From Neoroseomonas terrae (GTDB lineage: Bacteria > Pseudomonadota > Alphaproteobacteria > Acetobacterales > Acetobacteraceae), in contig NZ_JAAEDI010000017.1 of the NCBI RefSeq assembly GCF_018129025.1, positions 1 to 64,000 of the forward strand: a stretch of 64,000 nt of DNA, given 5' to 3'. This document shows, piece after piece, positions 1 to 8,384 of this stretch. The stretch's first letter is position 1; each line of letters opens with the position of its first letter. A program made the translations under genes and the position numbers. The notes below the pieces were generated by a model, which searched no databases, was not told the origin of the DNA, and saw nothing but the letters and a program-made list of their open reading frames with translations.

Positions 1-184
1 GCAGGCCGCGCTGTTCGTGCAGACCGTGCAGGAACGCCAGGGGCTGCAGGTGGGCTGTCCGGAGGAGATCGCCTATCGCATGGGCCATATCGACGCCGCG
101 ACACTTCGGCCGCGGGCCGATGCCTTGGGCAAGACGGCCTATGGCACCTATCTGCGCGACCTTGCAGGGGGGCAGCTCGCATGA
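1..184 (+). CDS. rfbA: Glucose-1-phosphate thymidylyltransferase, C-terminal end (partial)
   Basis: Only the last 60 or so codons are inside the window; the reading frame enters at base 2 and stops at 182-184. The visible tail (EEIAYRMGHIDAATL, then GKTAYGTYL near the end) matches the C-terminal helices of RmlA/RfbA, which makes dTDP-glucose from dTTP and glucose-1-phosphate, the first step to dTDP-L-rhamnose. The stop overlaps the rfbC start in an ATGA arrangement, so the two are translationally coupled. Family and position both support the call; the catalytic half lies outside the window. Confidence 0.85.
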   Translation, partial: QAALFVQTVQERQGLQVGCPEEIAYRMGHIDAATLRPRADALGKTAYGTYLRDLAGGQLA

Positions 185-741
185 ACATCCAGACCTTCCA
201 TATCGCCGACGTGCTGCTGATCGAACCCGCCCGCCACGGCGATGCGCGCGGCTTCTTCAGCGAGGTCTGGTCGTCGCGCAGCCTGGCGGAGCACGGTGTC
301 GACATCGACTTCGTGCAGGACAACCACGCCTTCTCAGCCCAGGCCGGCGTGCTGCGCGGGCTGCATTTCCAGCGCCCACCCTCGGCGCAGGGCAAGCTGG
401 TGCGGGTCGCGCGCGGCGCCATCCTCGACGTCGCCGTCGATATCCGCAAAGGCTCGCCGACCTACGGCCGTCACGTGTCGGAAGTACTGAGTGCGGACAA
501 CTGGCGCCAGCTCTGGGTGCCGCGTGGCTTCGCCCATGGCTATGTGACGCTCGAGCCGGATACCGAGGTTCTCTACAAGACCGACAACTACTACGACCGG
601 GAAGCCGATGCCGGCATCGCCTGGGACGATCCGGACCTCGACATCGACTGGTCGGTCGATACGCCGATGCTGTCGGAGAAGGACCGCGGCGCCCCCCGGC
701 TTGCGACGATCGCCCCGCCCTTTCCGCAGGGTGCGTGGTGA
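181..741 (+). CDS. rfbC: dTDP-4-dehydrorhamnose 3,5-epimerase
   Basis: The 186-residue product has the normal RmlC length and cupin fold signature. The catalytic base His62 sits in LRGLHFQ and the catalytic Tyr132 in the LYKTDNYYD segment; the WVPRGFAHGY strand is also typical. The enzyme inverts C3 and C5 of dTDP-4-keto-6-deoxyglucose in the cytoplasm. It overlaps rfbA by four bases and shares one base with rfbD downstream (TGATG), so rfbA-rfbC-rfbD form one coupled operon; rfbB is expected upstream of the window. Confidence 0.96.
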   Translation: MNIQTFHIADVLLIEPARHGDARGFFSEVWSSRSLAEHGVDIDFVQDNHAFSAQAGVLRGLHFQRPPSAQGKLVRVARGAILDVAVDIRKGSPTYGRHVSEVLSADNWRQLWVPRGFAHGYVTLEPDTEVLYKTDNYYDREADAGIAWDDPDLDIDWSVDTPMLSEKDRGAPRLATIAPPFPQGAW

Positions 742-1619
742 TGCGGCGCATCCTTGTCACCGGCCGCGGCGGGCAGCTCGCGACGGGTCTTGAGACCGCC
801 CTGCCGGCGCAGGGCTTCGATGCCATTCTCGTCGGGCAGCCGGAATTCGAGTTCGACGACCCGGCGACCGTCGCAGCCGCCTTCACCGCGGCCGAGCCCG
901 ACGCGGTGGTCAATTGCGCCGCCTGGACCGCCGTCGATGCCGCCGAGGACAATGAGCCTGCCGCGTTCCACGCCAATGCACTGGGACCTGCGCTGGTGGC
1001 CGCGCACTGCGCTGCCCTCGGCATTCCGCTGATCCAGGTCTCGACCGACTACGTCTTCGACGGCCGAAAAGGCGCGCCGTACCTCGAAACGGACACGCCG
1101 AATCCGCTGAGCGCCTACGGACGAACCAAGCTCGCCGGGGAATGGGCAGCGCTGGCGGCCCACCGGCAGACGCTGGTGCTGCGCACAGCCTGGGTCTTTG
1201 CCCCCAACGGCAACAACTTCATGCGGACCATGCTGCGGCTCGGTGCCGAGCGCCCCGAGCTGCGCATCATCGCCGACCAGCACGGCAGCCCAACCGCCGC
1301 GCCGGACCTGGCCGATGCGATCGCGTCGATCCTGGCGCAGATCCGCCAGGAAGGGTGGCAGGAACGGCACGCCGGGGTCTTTCACGCCACGGGGTCCGGC
1401 TTCACGACCTGGCACGGCTTCGCCGAGGCGATCTTCGCGGAGGCCGGGGTACAACGCCCGACGCTGCACCCGATCACGACCTCCGAGTATCCGACCAAGG
1501 CCGTTAGGCCGACAGACGGCCGGCTCGATGGCACGCGGCTGGAGAAGACATTCGGGCTGCGCCTGCCGAGCTGGCAGGACGGTCTGCGCCGCGTGCTGCG
1601 GAGCCAGCGCGGCGACTGA
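741..1619 (+). CDS. rfbD: dTDP-4-dehydrorhamnose reductase
   Basis: The 292-residue short-chain dehydrogenase/reductase family protein starts with the nucleotide-binding segment RRILVTGRGGQLA and carries the catalytic pair Tyr126 and Lys130 in SAYGRTKLAGE. It reduces the C4 keto group to give dTDP-L-rhamnose with NAD(P)H. The ATG at 741 was chosen because it overlaps the rfbC stop and begins the Rossmann motif; the same frame stays open upstream but only opposite rfbC coding sequence. It ends the rhamnose operon, followed by 42 bases and a convergent mrpG. Confidence 0.96.
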   Translation: MRRILVTGRGGQLATGLETALPAQGFDAILVGQPEFEFDDPATVAAAFTAAEPDAVVNCAAWTAVDAAEDNEPAAFHANALGPALVAAHCAALGIPLIQVSTDYVFDGRKGAPYLETDTPNPLSAYGRTKLAGEWAALAAHRQTLVLRTAWVFAPNGNNFMRTMLRLGAERPELRIIADQHGSPTAAPDLADAIASILAQIRQEGWQERHAGVFHATGSGFTTWHGFAEAIFAEAGVQRPTLHPITTSEYPTKAVRPTDGRLDGTRLEKTFGLRLPSWQDGLRRVLRSQRGD

Positions 1620-1661
1620 TCGCGGATCGGCGGCCGGGCGACGACCGCCTTGGCGCGGCGG

Positions 1662-2030
1662 CTATTCCTTTACCGGCGGCGCGGCGGGCGGGACAGGCGG
1701 CACCTCCGCGCTGCCTTCCTGCCGGTCCCGGTAAAGCGCGGCGCGCGCGAGCAGCATCAGCGTGACCGGCGTGGTGACGACCATGAACGCCGTGATCAGG
1801 ATCTCGTGGAGCACAAAGCGGGTCTGGAGAACGGAGAAGAACAGCATCGAGGCCAGCAGCACGCAGCCGATCCCGAGCGTCGTACCAAGCGTCGGGGCGT
1901 GAATCCGGTCGTAGAAGCTGCGCAGCTTCAGCAGCCCGATCGAACCGACCAGCGCCAGCCCGGCGCCCAGCAACACCAGCGCCGCGACGGGCAACGCCGC
2001 CCAAAGAGGCAGATCGGCTGCCTGATTCAC
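1662..2030 (-). CDS. mrpG: Mrp cation/proton antiporter subunit G
   Basis: The 122-residue protein has three hydrophobic segments, including a first one around residues 8-35 and the MnhG/PhaG core LKLRSFYDRIHAPTLG. It is a small membrane subunit of the multisubunit Mrp complex, which exchanges cytoplasmic Na+ or K+ for external protons. It is the last gene of the antiporter operon; its start overlaps the mrpF stop by four bases. The C-terminal tail is Pro/Ala rich and less conserved. Identification rests on sequence and the complete operon. Confidence 0.93.
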   Translation of the reverse strand: MNQAADLPLWAALPVAALVLLGAGLALVGSIGLLKLRSFYDRIHAPTLGTTLGIGCVLLASMLFFSVLQTRFVLHEILITAFMVVTTPVTLMLLARAALYRDRQEGSAEVPPVPPAAPPVKE

Positions 2031-2308
2031 TCGATCACCTCCCCCCGCATCAGAAACTTCGATGCCGCCGCCGTGGCGACGAAGCCGAGCAGCGTGATCA
2101 ACAGCGCCGCCTCGAAATAATAAATGCTGCCGCTTCGGATGCCGAACACCACCAGCAGGATGGCGGCGTTGACATACATCGTGTCGAGCGCGAGCACGCG
2201 GTCCTGCGCGCGCGGCCCCCGCAGGATGCGGTACGTCGCGCAGCCCATTGCGGCGACCAGCATGATCTGCGCGATCAGAACCGCGCTGCCGATGATGGCC
2301 GCGCTCAT
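2027..2308 (-). CDS. mrpF: Mrp cation/proton antiporter subunit F
   Basis: The 93-residue protein has three transmembrane helices and the MrpF core YRILRGPRAQDRVLALDTMY, where the Asp of the R-A-x-D-R segment is conserved in the family. I start it at the ATG giving MSAAIIGSAVL, because upstream extension only reads through mrpE sequence in another frame. It overlaps mrpE by four bases and mrpG by four, so the small subunits are translationally coupled. Confidence 0.93.
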   Translation of the reverse strand: MSAAIIGSAVLIAQIMLVAAMGCATYRILRGPRAQDRVLALDTMYVNAAILLVVFGIRSGSIYYFEAALLITLLGFVATAAASKFLMRGEVIE

Positions 2309-2796
2309 TCGAAGATGTCCATCAGCCGCCGCTCCCAGCGATCCTTGACGATGCGGACCCACGCCTCGTCGTCGATGAGGTCGAGCACGTGCAACAGCAT
2401 GGTGCCGTCCGACGAATCATATTCCACCCAGACCGTACCGGGCGTGGCGGTCAGGATGCAGGCCAGCGCCGCGAGGCCGTGCGGGCTGCGCATGTCGAGC
2501 GAGATGCGCACAAAGCCCGAACGGCGGGTCGACGTGCCCCCCGGCGAAAGGATGATCCGGGCGACAGCGTTGTTCGACCGCACGATCTCGACCAGGATGT
2601 CGAGCAGCAGGGCCGGGATGGTGGCCAGCCGCCGCAGATGCGCGGCCGGCATCGTCAGTGCCGCCAACGCGCCCGATCCCGCGACCGCAAGCACCCCGCC
2701 GAGCAGGAAGGCGCCCGGCGATGTGCTGCCGGTCAGCAGCAGCCAGAGGACCAGCAGCGAGAGCGCGACCAGCGGATAGGGGAGCCAGCGCCTCAT
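2305..2796 (-). CDS. mrpE: Mrp cation/proton antiporter subunit E
   Basis: The 163-residue protein begins MRRWLPYPLVALSLLVLWLL with an N-terminal hydrophobic hairpin, followed by a soluble domain (LTATPGTVWVEYDSSDGTMLLHVLDL) typical of MnhE/PhaE. The start at 2796 overlaps the mrpD stop by four bases; a longer in-frame reading lacks membrane character. MrpE is needed for assembly or activity of the antiporter but is not thought to conduct ions itself. Confidence 0.93.
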   Translation of the reverse strand: MRRWLPYPLVALSLLVLWLLLTGSTSPGAFLLGGVLAVAGSGALAALTMPAAHLRRLATIPALLLDILVEIVRSNNAVARIILSPGGTSTRRSGFVRISLDMRSPHGLAALACILTATPGTVWVEYDSSDGTMLLHVLDLIDDEAWVRIVKDRWERRLMDIFE

Positions 2797-4403
2797 CCGC
2801 CGCCCCCCGGCAAGGTGGTGGGCACCGCCAGCACGCCGTTCAGGTAGTCGCCCGGTGCATGCAGCGCCCGCGCCGCCGCCTGCATGTATTCCATGGCCGG
2901 GCCGGCACCCGCCGTCAGCGCCGCGCACAGCACCAGCAGCAACGAGACCGACGCGATCTCCAGCAATGCGATCCGGGGCACCCGCGGTGCAGGGGATGCC
3001 CAGAAGACATCGATGCCCACGCGAAGCATCGCGATCAGGCTCGCGAGGCCCGACAGGATGAGCGCCACCATCAGCGCCCAGGTCGTCGCCGGCACGCCGC
3101 CATCGCCATAGGTGAGCAGCGGGGCGAGGATGGCGAACTTGGCCAGGAAGCCCGACAATGGCGGCAGCCCGGCCAGCAGCAGCGCGCAGGCCATGAAGGT
3201 GACGCCGAGGATTGCCACCGTGCCGGGGATGGCGACGCCGACTTCCTCATGCTCGGGCGATTCCTCGTCCTCCTCGCCGGTGCCGAAGGCCTCGCGCGTC
3301 ACGGCAAGCACGTCCGCCCCGACCTCCCGCCCGCGCTCGACAAGCTCGATGAGCAGGAAGAAGGCCCCGATCGCGAGCACGGAACTGGTCAGGTAGAACA
3401 GCGCGCCGCCGGTGACGGCCACCTGCCCCGTGCCGATCGCGGCCAGCAGCGTGCCGGAGGAGACCATCACGCTCGCCCCCGCAAGGCGCGGCAGGTTCTG
3501 CGTCGCGAGCACGGCGATCGAGCCGAAGGCGATGGTCGCCAGCCCGCCGAGCAGCAGCCAGGTTCCGCCGAAGCCGGCCGACGCCCCGGCCTCGTCCCCG
3601 AACAGCAGCAGCCAGACGCGCAGGACGGCATAGATGCCGACCTTGCTCAGGATGGACAGGATCGCCGCCGCCGGCGTGGTGGCCGCGGCATAGGTGGGCG
3701 GCAGCCAGAAGCCGAGCGGCCACATCGCCGCCTTGGTGAGGAAGGCGATACCGAGAATCCCGAGACCCGTTTCGAGCAGGCCCCGGTCCTCGACCGCCAC
3801 GCTGCGCATCCGCGCCGCCAGGTCCGCCATGTTGAGCGTGCCGGCGATCCCGTAGACGACGCTCGCCCCGATCAGGAACAGCAGCGACGCCACCAGGTTG
3901 ATGACGATGTAGTGCAGTCCGGCGCGGACACGCGCCACGCCCGACCCGTGCAGCGCCATGCCGTAGGACGCCGCCAGCATCACCTCGAAGAAGACGAAGA
4001 GATTGAACAGGTCGCCCGTCAGGAAGGCGCCGTTCAGGCCCATGAGCTGGAACTGGAACAGCGGATGAAAATGGGCCCCTGCCCGGTGCCAGCGGCAGAT
4101 CGCGAACAGGAAGGCGGAGAAACCAAGCACTGCGGCGAGGGTAAGCATCAGCGCCGTGAGACGATCCAGTACCAGCACGATGCCGAACAGCGCGGGCCAG
4201 TTGCCCAGCCGGTAGATGCGCACCACCGGTTCCTGCGCGAGGCCCAGCAGCACGATGGCGAGCACCACGAGCGCAGCCGTGGACAGCAGGCCGAGCGCCA
4301 GGACCACCGTCCGCGACCTGTCGCCGACCAGGATCATCGCCGCGCCGGCCAGCATCGGCACGACGATGGGCGCGATGAGGAGGTGGTCGATCCAGCCCGT
4401 CAC
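2793..4403 (-). CDS. mrpD: Mrp cation/proton antiporter subunit D
   Basis: The 536-residue, roughly 14-helix membrane protein belongs to the NuoL/M/N proton-channel family. The segment LTKAAMWPLGFWLPPTYA contains the conserved lysine of the central half-channel, and LTGDLFNLFVFFEVML contains the conserved Glu. It is one of the two proton-conducting subunits of the Mrp complex. It overlaps both mrpC and mrpE by four bases. A charged loop around residues 370-390 rich in Glu (EEDEESPEHEE) is an unusual feature of this copy. Confidence 0.96.
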   Translation of the reverse strand: MTGWIDHLLIAPIVVPMLAGAAMILVGDRSRTVVLALGLLSTAALVVLAIVLLGLAQEPVVRIYRLGNWPALFGIVLVLDRLTALMLTLAAVLGFSAFLFAICRWHRAGAHFHPLFQFQLMGLNGAFLTGDLFNLFVFFEVMLAASYGMALHGSGVARVRAGLHYIVINLVASLLFLIGASVVYGIAGTLNMADLAARMRSVAVEDRGLLETGLGILGIAFLTKAAMWPLGFWLPPTYAAATTPAAAILSILSKVGIYAVLRVWLLLFGDEAGASAGFGGTWLLLGGLATIAFGSIAVLATQNLPRLAGASVMVSSGTLLAAIGTGQVAVTGGALFYLTSSVLAIGAFFLLIELVERGREVGADVLAVTREAFGTGEEDEESPEHEEVGVAIPGTVAILGVTFMACALLLAGLPPLSGFLAKFAILAPLLTYGDGGVPATTWALMVALILSGLASLIAMLRVGIDVFWASPAPRVPRIALLEIASVSLLLVLCAALTAGAGPAMEYMQAAARALHAPGDYLNGVLAVPTTLPGGGG

Positions 4404-4744
4404 CGCTCGCGCTCCCGTCCATCCACATGGTCGGTGCCGGTCAGGCCGCGTGCCGCGAGCAGCACGACGAGCAGCAGCGCGGTGGTCGCGAAGCCGATGA
4501 CGATCGCCGTGAGAACCAGCGCCTGGGGCAGCGGATCCGCATACTCCGCGATCGTCCCGACTTCCCCCGGTTCAAGGATGGCAGGCGACCCGCTGCGCAG
4601 CCCACCCGTCGAGAAGATAAAGAGGTTCACGGCATAGGACAGCAACGCCAGCCCGATGATGACCTGGAAGGTGCGCGGCCGCAGCAGCAGCCACACGCCT
4701 GAGCCGGCCAGCACGCCGATGCCGAGCGAGAGGACGAGTTCCAT
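4400..4744 (-). CDS. mrpC: Mrp cation/proton antiporter subunit C
   Basis: The 114-residue NuoK-like protein has three transmembrane helices and the family core LLRPRTFQVIIGLALLSYAVNLF. The ATG at 4744 overlaps the mrpAB stop in an ATGA junction and gives the standard length, so the longer upstream reading is ignored. Conserved polar residues in helices 2 and 3 suggest it helps pass protons between MrpA and MrpD, as in other Mrp complexes. Confidence 0.95.
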   Translation of the reverse strand: MELVLSLGIGVLAGSGVWLLLRPRTFQVIIGLALLSYAVNLFIFSTGGLRSGSPAILEPGEVGTIAEYADPLPQALVLTAIVIGFATTALLLVVLLAARGLTGTDHVDGRERER

Positions 4745-7665
4745 CAATCGTCTCCCGCTTCGGTAGCGGCCCGGCGCGGAGCGGCGCGGTGAGCACGGAC
4801 GGACTGGTGCGCCAGCGCCACCAGCATCAGCAGCGTCGCGCCGACCACCAGCGCGAAGACGCCGATGTCGAATATCAGTGCGCTGGCCATCGGTACCTTG
4901 CCGATGATCGGTAATTCGCCATAGGCGAAGTAGGACGTCATGAAGGGGCGGCCGAAGAGCCAGGCCGCCAGCCCCGTCCCGGCCGCGAGCAGCAGGCCCG
5001 CACCGACCCAGAGCTGCGGGCGCAGGCGCAGCCTGTCCTCGGTCCATTCCGTCCCGCCGATCATGTACTGAAGGATGATCGCGATCGCGACGACCATGCC
5101 CGCCGAGAAGCCGCCACCCGGCAGGTCATGGCCGCGCAACAGCAGGTACATCGCGACGATCAGCATGACCGGGAACAGCAGCCGCGTCAGCGTGAAGGGC
5201 ACCAGCAGCCAGTCCGCGACGCGGCCGGGCTCGGCGCGCCCGGCTTCGTTGGCGTCGGTCGCCGCCTGGTCGCGCTGCTGCTCCGGAATCTCGACACTGT
5301 CCTGCGCCGGCCTGAACCGCCGCAGCAGCGCATAGGTCGTGAGCGCCACCGCGGCGACGACGAAGATCTCGCCCAGTGTATCGAAGCCACGGAAGTCGAC
5401 GAGGATGACGTTCACCACATTGGTGCCGCCGCCCTCCGTATAGGCGCGCGCGAGAAAATGACGGGCGAGCAGGTCCGGCGGCGTCCGCGTCATCGTGGCA
5501 TAGGCCAGCGCCGCCATCCCCAGCCCCGCGCCGGTCGCGAGGGCGAGGTCGCGCAGGCGGCGCGTGCGGGACAGGACTTCCGGCCCCCGCTCGCCGGGAA
5601 GCTGAACGCGCTTCGGCAGCCACCGCAGGCCGAGCAGCAGAAGGACGGTCGTCACGACCTCCACCGTCAACTGCGTCAGGGCGAGGTCGGGGGCGGAGAA
5701 CCAGACGAAGGTGATGCAGACCACCAGCCCCGCGCCGCCCACCAGGATCAGCGCCGCCAGCCGGTGGAACTTGGCGAGCCACGCCGCACCAAGGCTGCAC
5801 GCCCCGCCGACCACCCAGATGAGCAGCAGGACAGGATCGACGGGCGATGGCGGCAAGTTGCCGGGTCCGAAGCCGCGCCACCAGGCGGCCGTGGCACCGG
5901 CCAGGATCGCGATACCGACCAGCAGTCGCAACTGGGGCTGCAGACGGCGCGTGCCGAGCACCGCTTCCAACCGCCGGGCCAGCCGCCAGGACACGAAGAC
6001 CATCACGCGCTCGAAGATGCGCTGCCCCTCGAGCCGCCATATCACGGGCGGCCCTTCCACATCGCTGCGCAGCCGACGCTGCAGCAGGAGGTAGAGCAGG
6101 ATGCCAGCCACCATCGCCACGACGCTCATCAGCAGCGGCAGGTTGAAGCCGTGCCAGACGGCCAGGCTGTAGTACGGCACGTGGTTGCCCAGCACCGAGT
6201 GAACGGCCAGGGAAAGAAACGGCCCGACGGTCGCCGCCGGCAGCACGCCGACCACGATGCAGGTCAGGACCAGGATCTCGACCGGGAAGCGCATCCATGT
6301 CGCCGGCTCGTGGGGCTTGCGCGGCAGATCGGTCGCCTCCGGGCCGAAGAAGGCGCCGTGGATGAAGCGCAGGGAGTAGGCGACGCTGAACGCACTCGCT
6401 GTCATCGCCGCGATCGGCAGGATGTTCAGCAGCGTGGAGACGGGCGCTTCGGCCGACAGGGCCTCGGCGAAGAACATCTCCTTGGACAGGAACCCGTTCA
6501 GCAGCGGTACCCCGGCCATGGCGGCCGCGGCCACCATGGCCAGCCGTGCCGTGAACGGCATCGACTGGTTGAGGCCCGATAGCCGCCTGATGTCCCGCGT
6601 CCCGGTCTCGTGGTCGATGATTCCGGCCGCCATGAACAGCGAGCATTTGAAGGCGGCGTGATTGATGATGTGGAAGATCGCCGCGACCAGCGCGAGCTCG
6701 CTCTTTAGCCCCAGCAGCAGCGTGATCAGCCCCAGATGGCTGATGGTCGAGTAGGCGAGCAACCCCTTGAGATCGTTCTGGAAGATCGCGATGTAGGCGC
6801 CGATCAGCATCGTGATCAGCCCGGCGAGGCCGACGGTCCAGGTCCAGGCATCGGTGCCCGCCATCGCCGGCCACAGCCGCGCCAGCAGGAAGACGCCCGC
6901 CTTCACGAGGGTCGCCGAGTGCAGATACGCCGAAACGGGCGTCGGCGCCGCCATGGCGTGCGGCAGCCAGAAATGGAAGGGGAACTGCGCGCTCTTGGTC
7001 AGGGCCCCCAGCACGATGAGAAGCAGCGCCGGGAGGTAGAGCGCGTGCTCGCGGATGCGATCCCCCGCGGCCAGCACGGCGTCGAGGTCGTAGCTGCCGA
7101 CGATGTGCCCGAGGACGAGGATGCCGGCGAACAGCGAAAGCCCGCCCGTGGCGGTGATGGTCAGCGCCATGCGCGCGCCGTCCCGCGCCGCCGCCAGGTG
7201 GTGCCAATATCCGATCAGCAGGAAGGAGAAGAGGCTCGTCAACTCCCAGAAGAACGCGAGCTGGATCAGGTTTCCGGAGATGACCACGCCCGTCATCGCG
7301 CCCATGAAGGCGAGCAGAAAGGCGAAGAAGCGCGGGACGGGATCCTCGGACGACATGTAGTAGCGCGCGTAAAGCACCACGAGCGCGCCGATGCCAGTGA
7401 TCAGCCCGCAGAACAGCCAGGCGAAGCCGTCCATGCGCAGCACGAAGTTCAGGCCGAGCGACGGCATCCAGGCGAATTCGGCCCGCAGAACGGTGCCTTC
7501 CGAGATCGCCGGATAGGCTGCCCACACCATGCCGAGCCCGATGAGTGCCACCGCGCCCGCCAGCGCGGAGGCCGTGTCCCGGGCGCCCGTCGGCAGCAGG
7601 CCCGCGCCGATGGAGGCGACGAAGGGCAGGACGATCAGGGTGAGGAGAAGGACGCTGTCAGGCAT
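4744..7665 (-). CDS. mrpAB: Fused Mrp cation/proton antiporter subunits A and B
   Basis: The 973-residue membrane protein joins two subunits that are separate in Bacillus. Residues about 1-500 are NuoL-like (HFWLPHAMAAPTPVSAYLHS contains the channel His and Lys region). Residues about 610-685 match the DUF4040/MbhD module (FSAPDLALTQLTVEVVTT), and about 825-960 match MnhB (LLLRGHDLPGGGFSAGMV). Fusion of A with B defines the group 2 Mrp systems such as Sinorhizobium pha. It follows a PtsN-like gene after 30 bases and leads mrpCDEFG. Function: proton uptake coupled to Na+ or K+ export; cation preference cannot be read from the sequence. Confidence 0.95.
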   Translation of the reverse strand: MPDSVLLLTLIVLPFVASIGAGLLPTGARDTASALAGAVALIGLGMVWAAYPAISEGTVLRAEFAWMPSLGLNFVLRMDGFAWLFCGLITGIGALVVLYARYYMSSEDPVPRFFAFLLAFMGAMTGVVISGNLIQLAFFWELTSLFSFLLIGYWHHLAAARDGARMALTITATGGLSLFAGILVLGHIVGSYDLDAVLAAGDRIREHALYLPALLLIVLGALTKSAQFPFHFWLPHAMAAPTPVSAYLHSATLVKAGVFLLARLWPAMAGTDAWTWTVGLAGLITMLIGAYIAIFQNDLKGLLAYSTISHLGLITLLLGLKSELALVAAIFHIINHAAFKCSLFMAAGIIDHETGTRDIRRLSGLNQSMPFTARLAMVAAAAMAGVPLLNGFLSKEMFFAEALSAEAPVSTLLNILPIAAMTASAFSVAYSLRFIHGAFFGPEATDLPRKPHEPATWMRFPVEILVLTCIVVGVLPAATVGPFLSLAVHSVLGNHVPYYSLAVWHGFNLPLLMSVVAMVAGILLYLLLQRRLRSDVEGPPVIWRLEGQRIFERVMVFVSWRLARRLEAVLGTRRLQPQLRLLVGIAILAGATAAWWRGFGPGNLPPSPVDPVLLLIWVVGGACSLGAAWLAKFHRLAALILVGGAGLVVCITFVWFSAPDLALTQLTVEVVTTVLLLLGLRWLPKRVQLPGERGPEVLSRTRRLRDLALATGAGLGMAALAYATMTRTPPDLLARHFLARAYTEGGGTNVVNVILVDFRGFDTLGEIFVVAAVALTTYALLRRFRPAQDSVEIPEQQRDQAATDANEAGRAEPGRVADWLLVPFTLTRLLFPVMLIVAMYLLLRGHDLPGGGFSAGMVVAIAIILQYMIGGTEWTEDRLRLRPQLWVGAGLLLAAGTGLAAWLFGRPFMTSYFAYGELPIIGKVPMASALIFDIGVFALVVGATLLMLVALAHQSVRAHRAAPRRAATEAGDD

Positions 7666-7695
7666 CGCGGCGCCCGCCCCTGGCCGTACCCCGCA

Positions 7696-8175
7696 TCAGG
7701 CGTCCTCCGCCTCCGCGGGCGGTGCCTGATTGTAGCGGTCCAGCAGAGTCGCCGCCTCCTCGGCCGAAGCGGCCGACCGCAGCGACCTGAGCGCCTGCGG
7801 GTTCCTAAGCCCTCGGCATGTATCGGAGAGGGCGGGCAGGAAGCCATCCGCGGAGGCTTCGGGCCAAAGCACCAGGATGACGAGGTCTACCGGCTCGTCG
7901 TCCCGTGCCTCCCAGTCGATGGGCCGCTGAAGCCGCACGAACAGCACGAGTGGCGGCTGATCGCCGGGAAGCCGGGCATGCGGCAGGGCAATGCCGCGGC
8001 CGAGGCCGGTCGAGCCAAGGGCTTCGCGATCGGTCAGGGCGGCAAGGATCTCGGCCTCGTCCCGCCCCAGCCTCCTGGCCGCCTCCTCCGCGAGGAGCTT
8101 CAGAACGGCGCGCTTGCTCCCGGCACTTAGGTCCAGGACGACATCATCGGCCGAGATGCGGTGTGACATCGCCAT
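7696..8175 (-). CDS. PtsN-like PTS EIIA-fold regulatory protein
   Basis: The 159-residue protein has the EIIA-Ntr (PtsN) fold. The segment GSTGLGRGIALPHARLP carries the phosphorylatable His66, and VLFVRLQRPIDWEARDDEPVDLVILVL is the usual following strand pair. A good ribosome site (GAGGGAG) lies seven bases before the ATG at 8175. It lies 30 bases upstream of mrpAB on the same strand with no visible terminator, so it is probably the first gene of the antiporter operon. PtsN is known to bind and control K+ transport systems elsewhere; a role in sensing or gating Mrp is inference. The C-terminus extends into an acidic, Ala/Glu-rich tail. Confidence 0.85.
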   Translation of the reverse strand: MAMSHRISADDVVLDLSAGSKRAVLKLLAEEAARRLGRDEAEILAALTDREALGSTGLGRGIALPHARLPGDQPPLVLFVRLQRPIDWEARDDEPVDLVILVLWPEASADGFLPALSDTCRGLRNPQALRSLRSAASAEEAATLLDRYNQAPPAEAEDA

Positions 8176-8384
8176 TCCATTACTCCCTCACCAAGGCAGC
8201 CGGCGCCGGGCACGGGCACGCCGCATCGCGCGCAACAAGGCACGCGTTCATCGGACAGGGCGCACTCTCGGAACCTGGCGCCGTCCCGCTCAGCCATGCG
8301 CTACCAGCTGCATGGCTGCTCTGCAATCCTGGGCGGGGTCGTTGCGCATGACGATGCCGCGGTGCTTGGTGGCGCCCCGTCGCG

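Noticed and set aside
2658..4637. A 659-codon plus-strand frame opposite mrpD, mrpC and mrpE
   Set aside because: It is the mirror of the Mrp genes; composition is Arg/Gln/His-rich with no membrane or domain pattern.
8290..8360. A 19-codon minus-strand frame downstream of the family-5 binding protein
   Set aside because: Too short to judge, no ribosome site; kept as non-coding.
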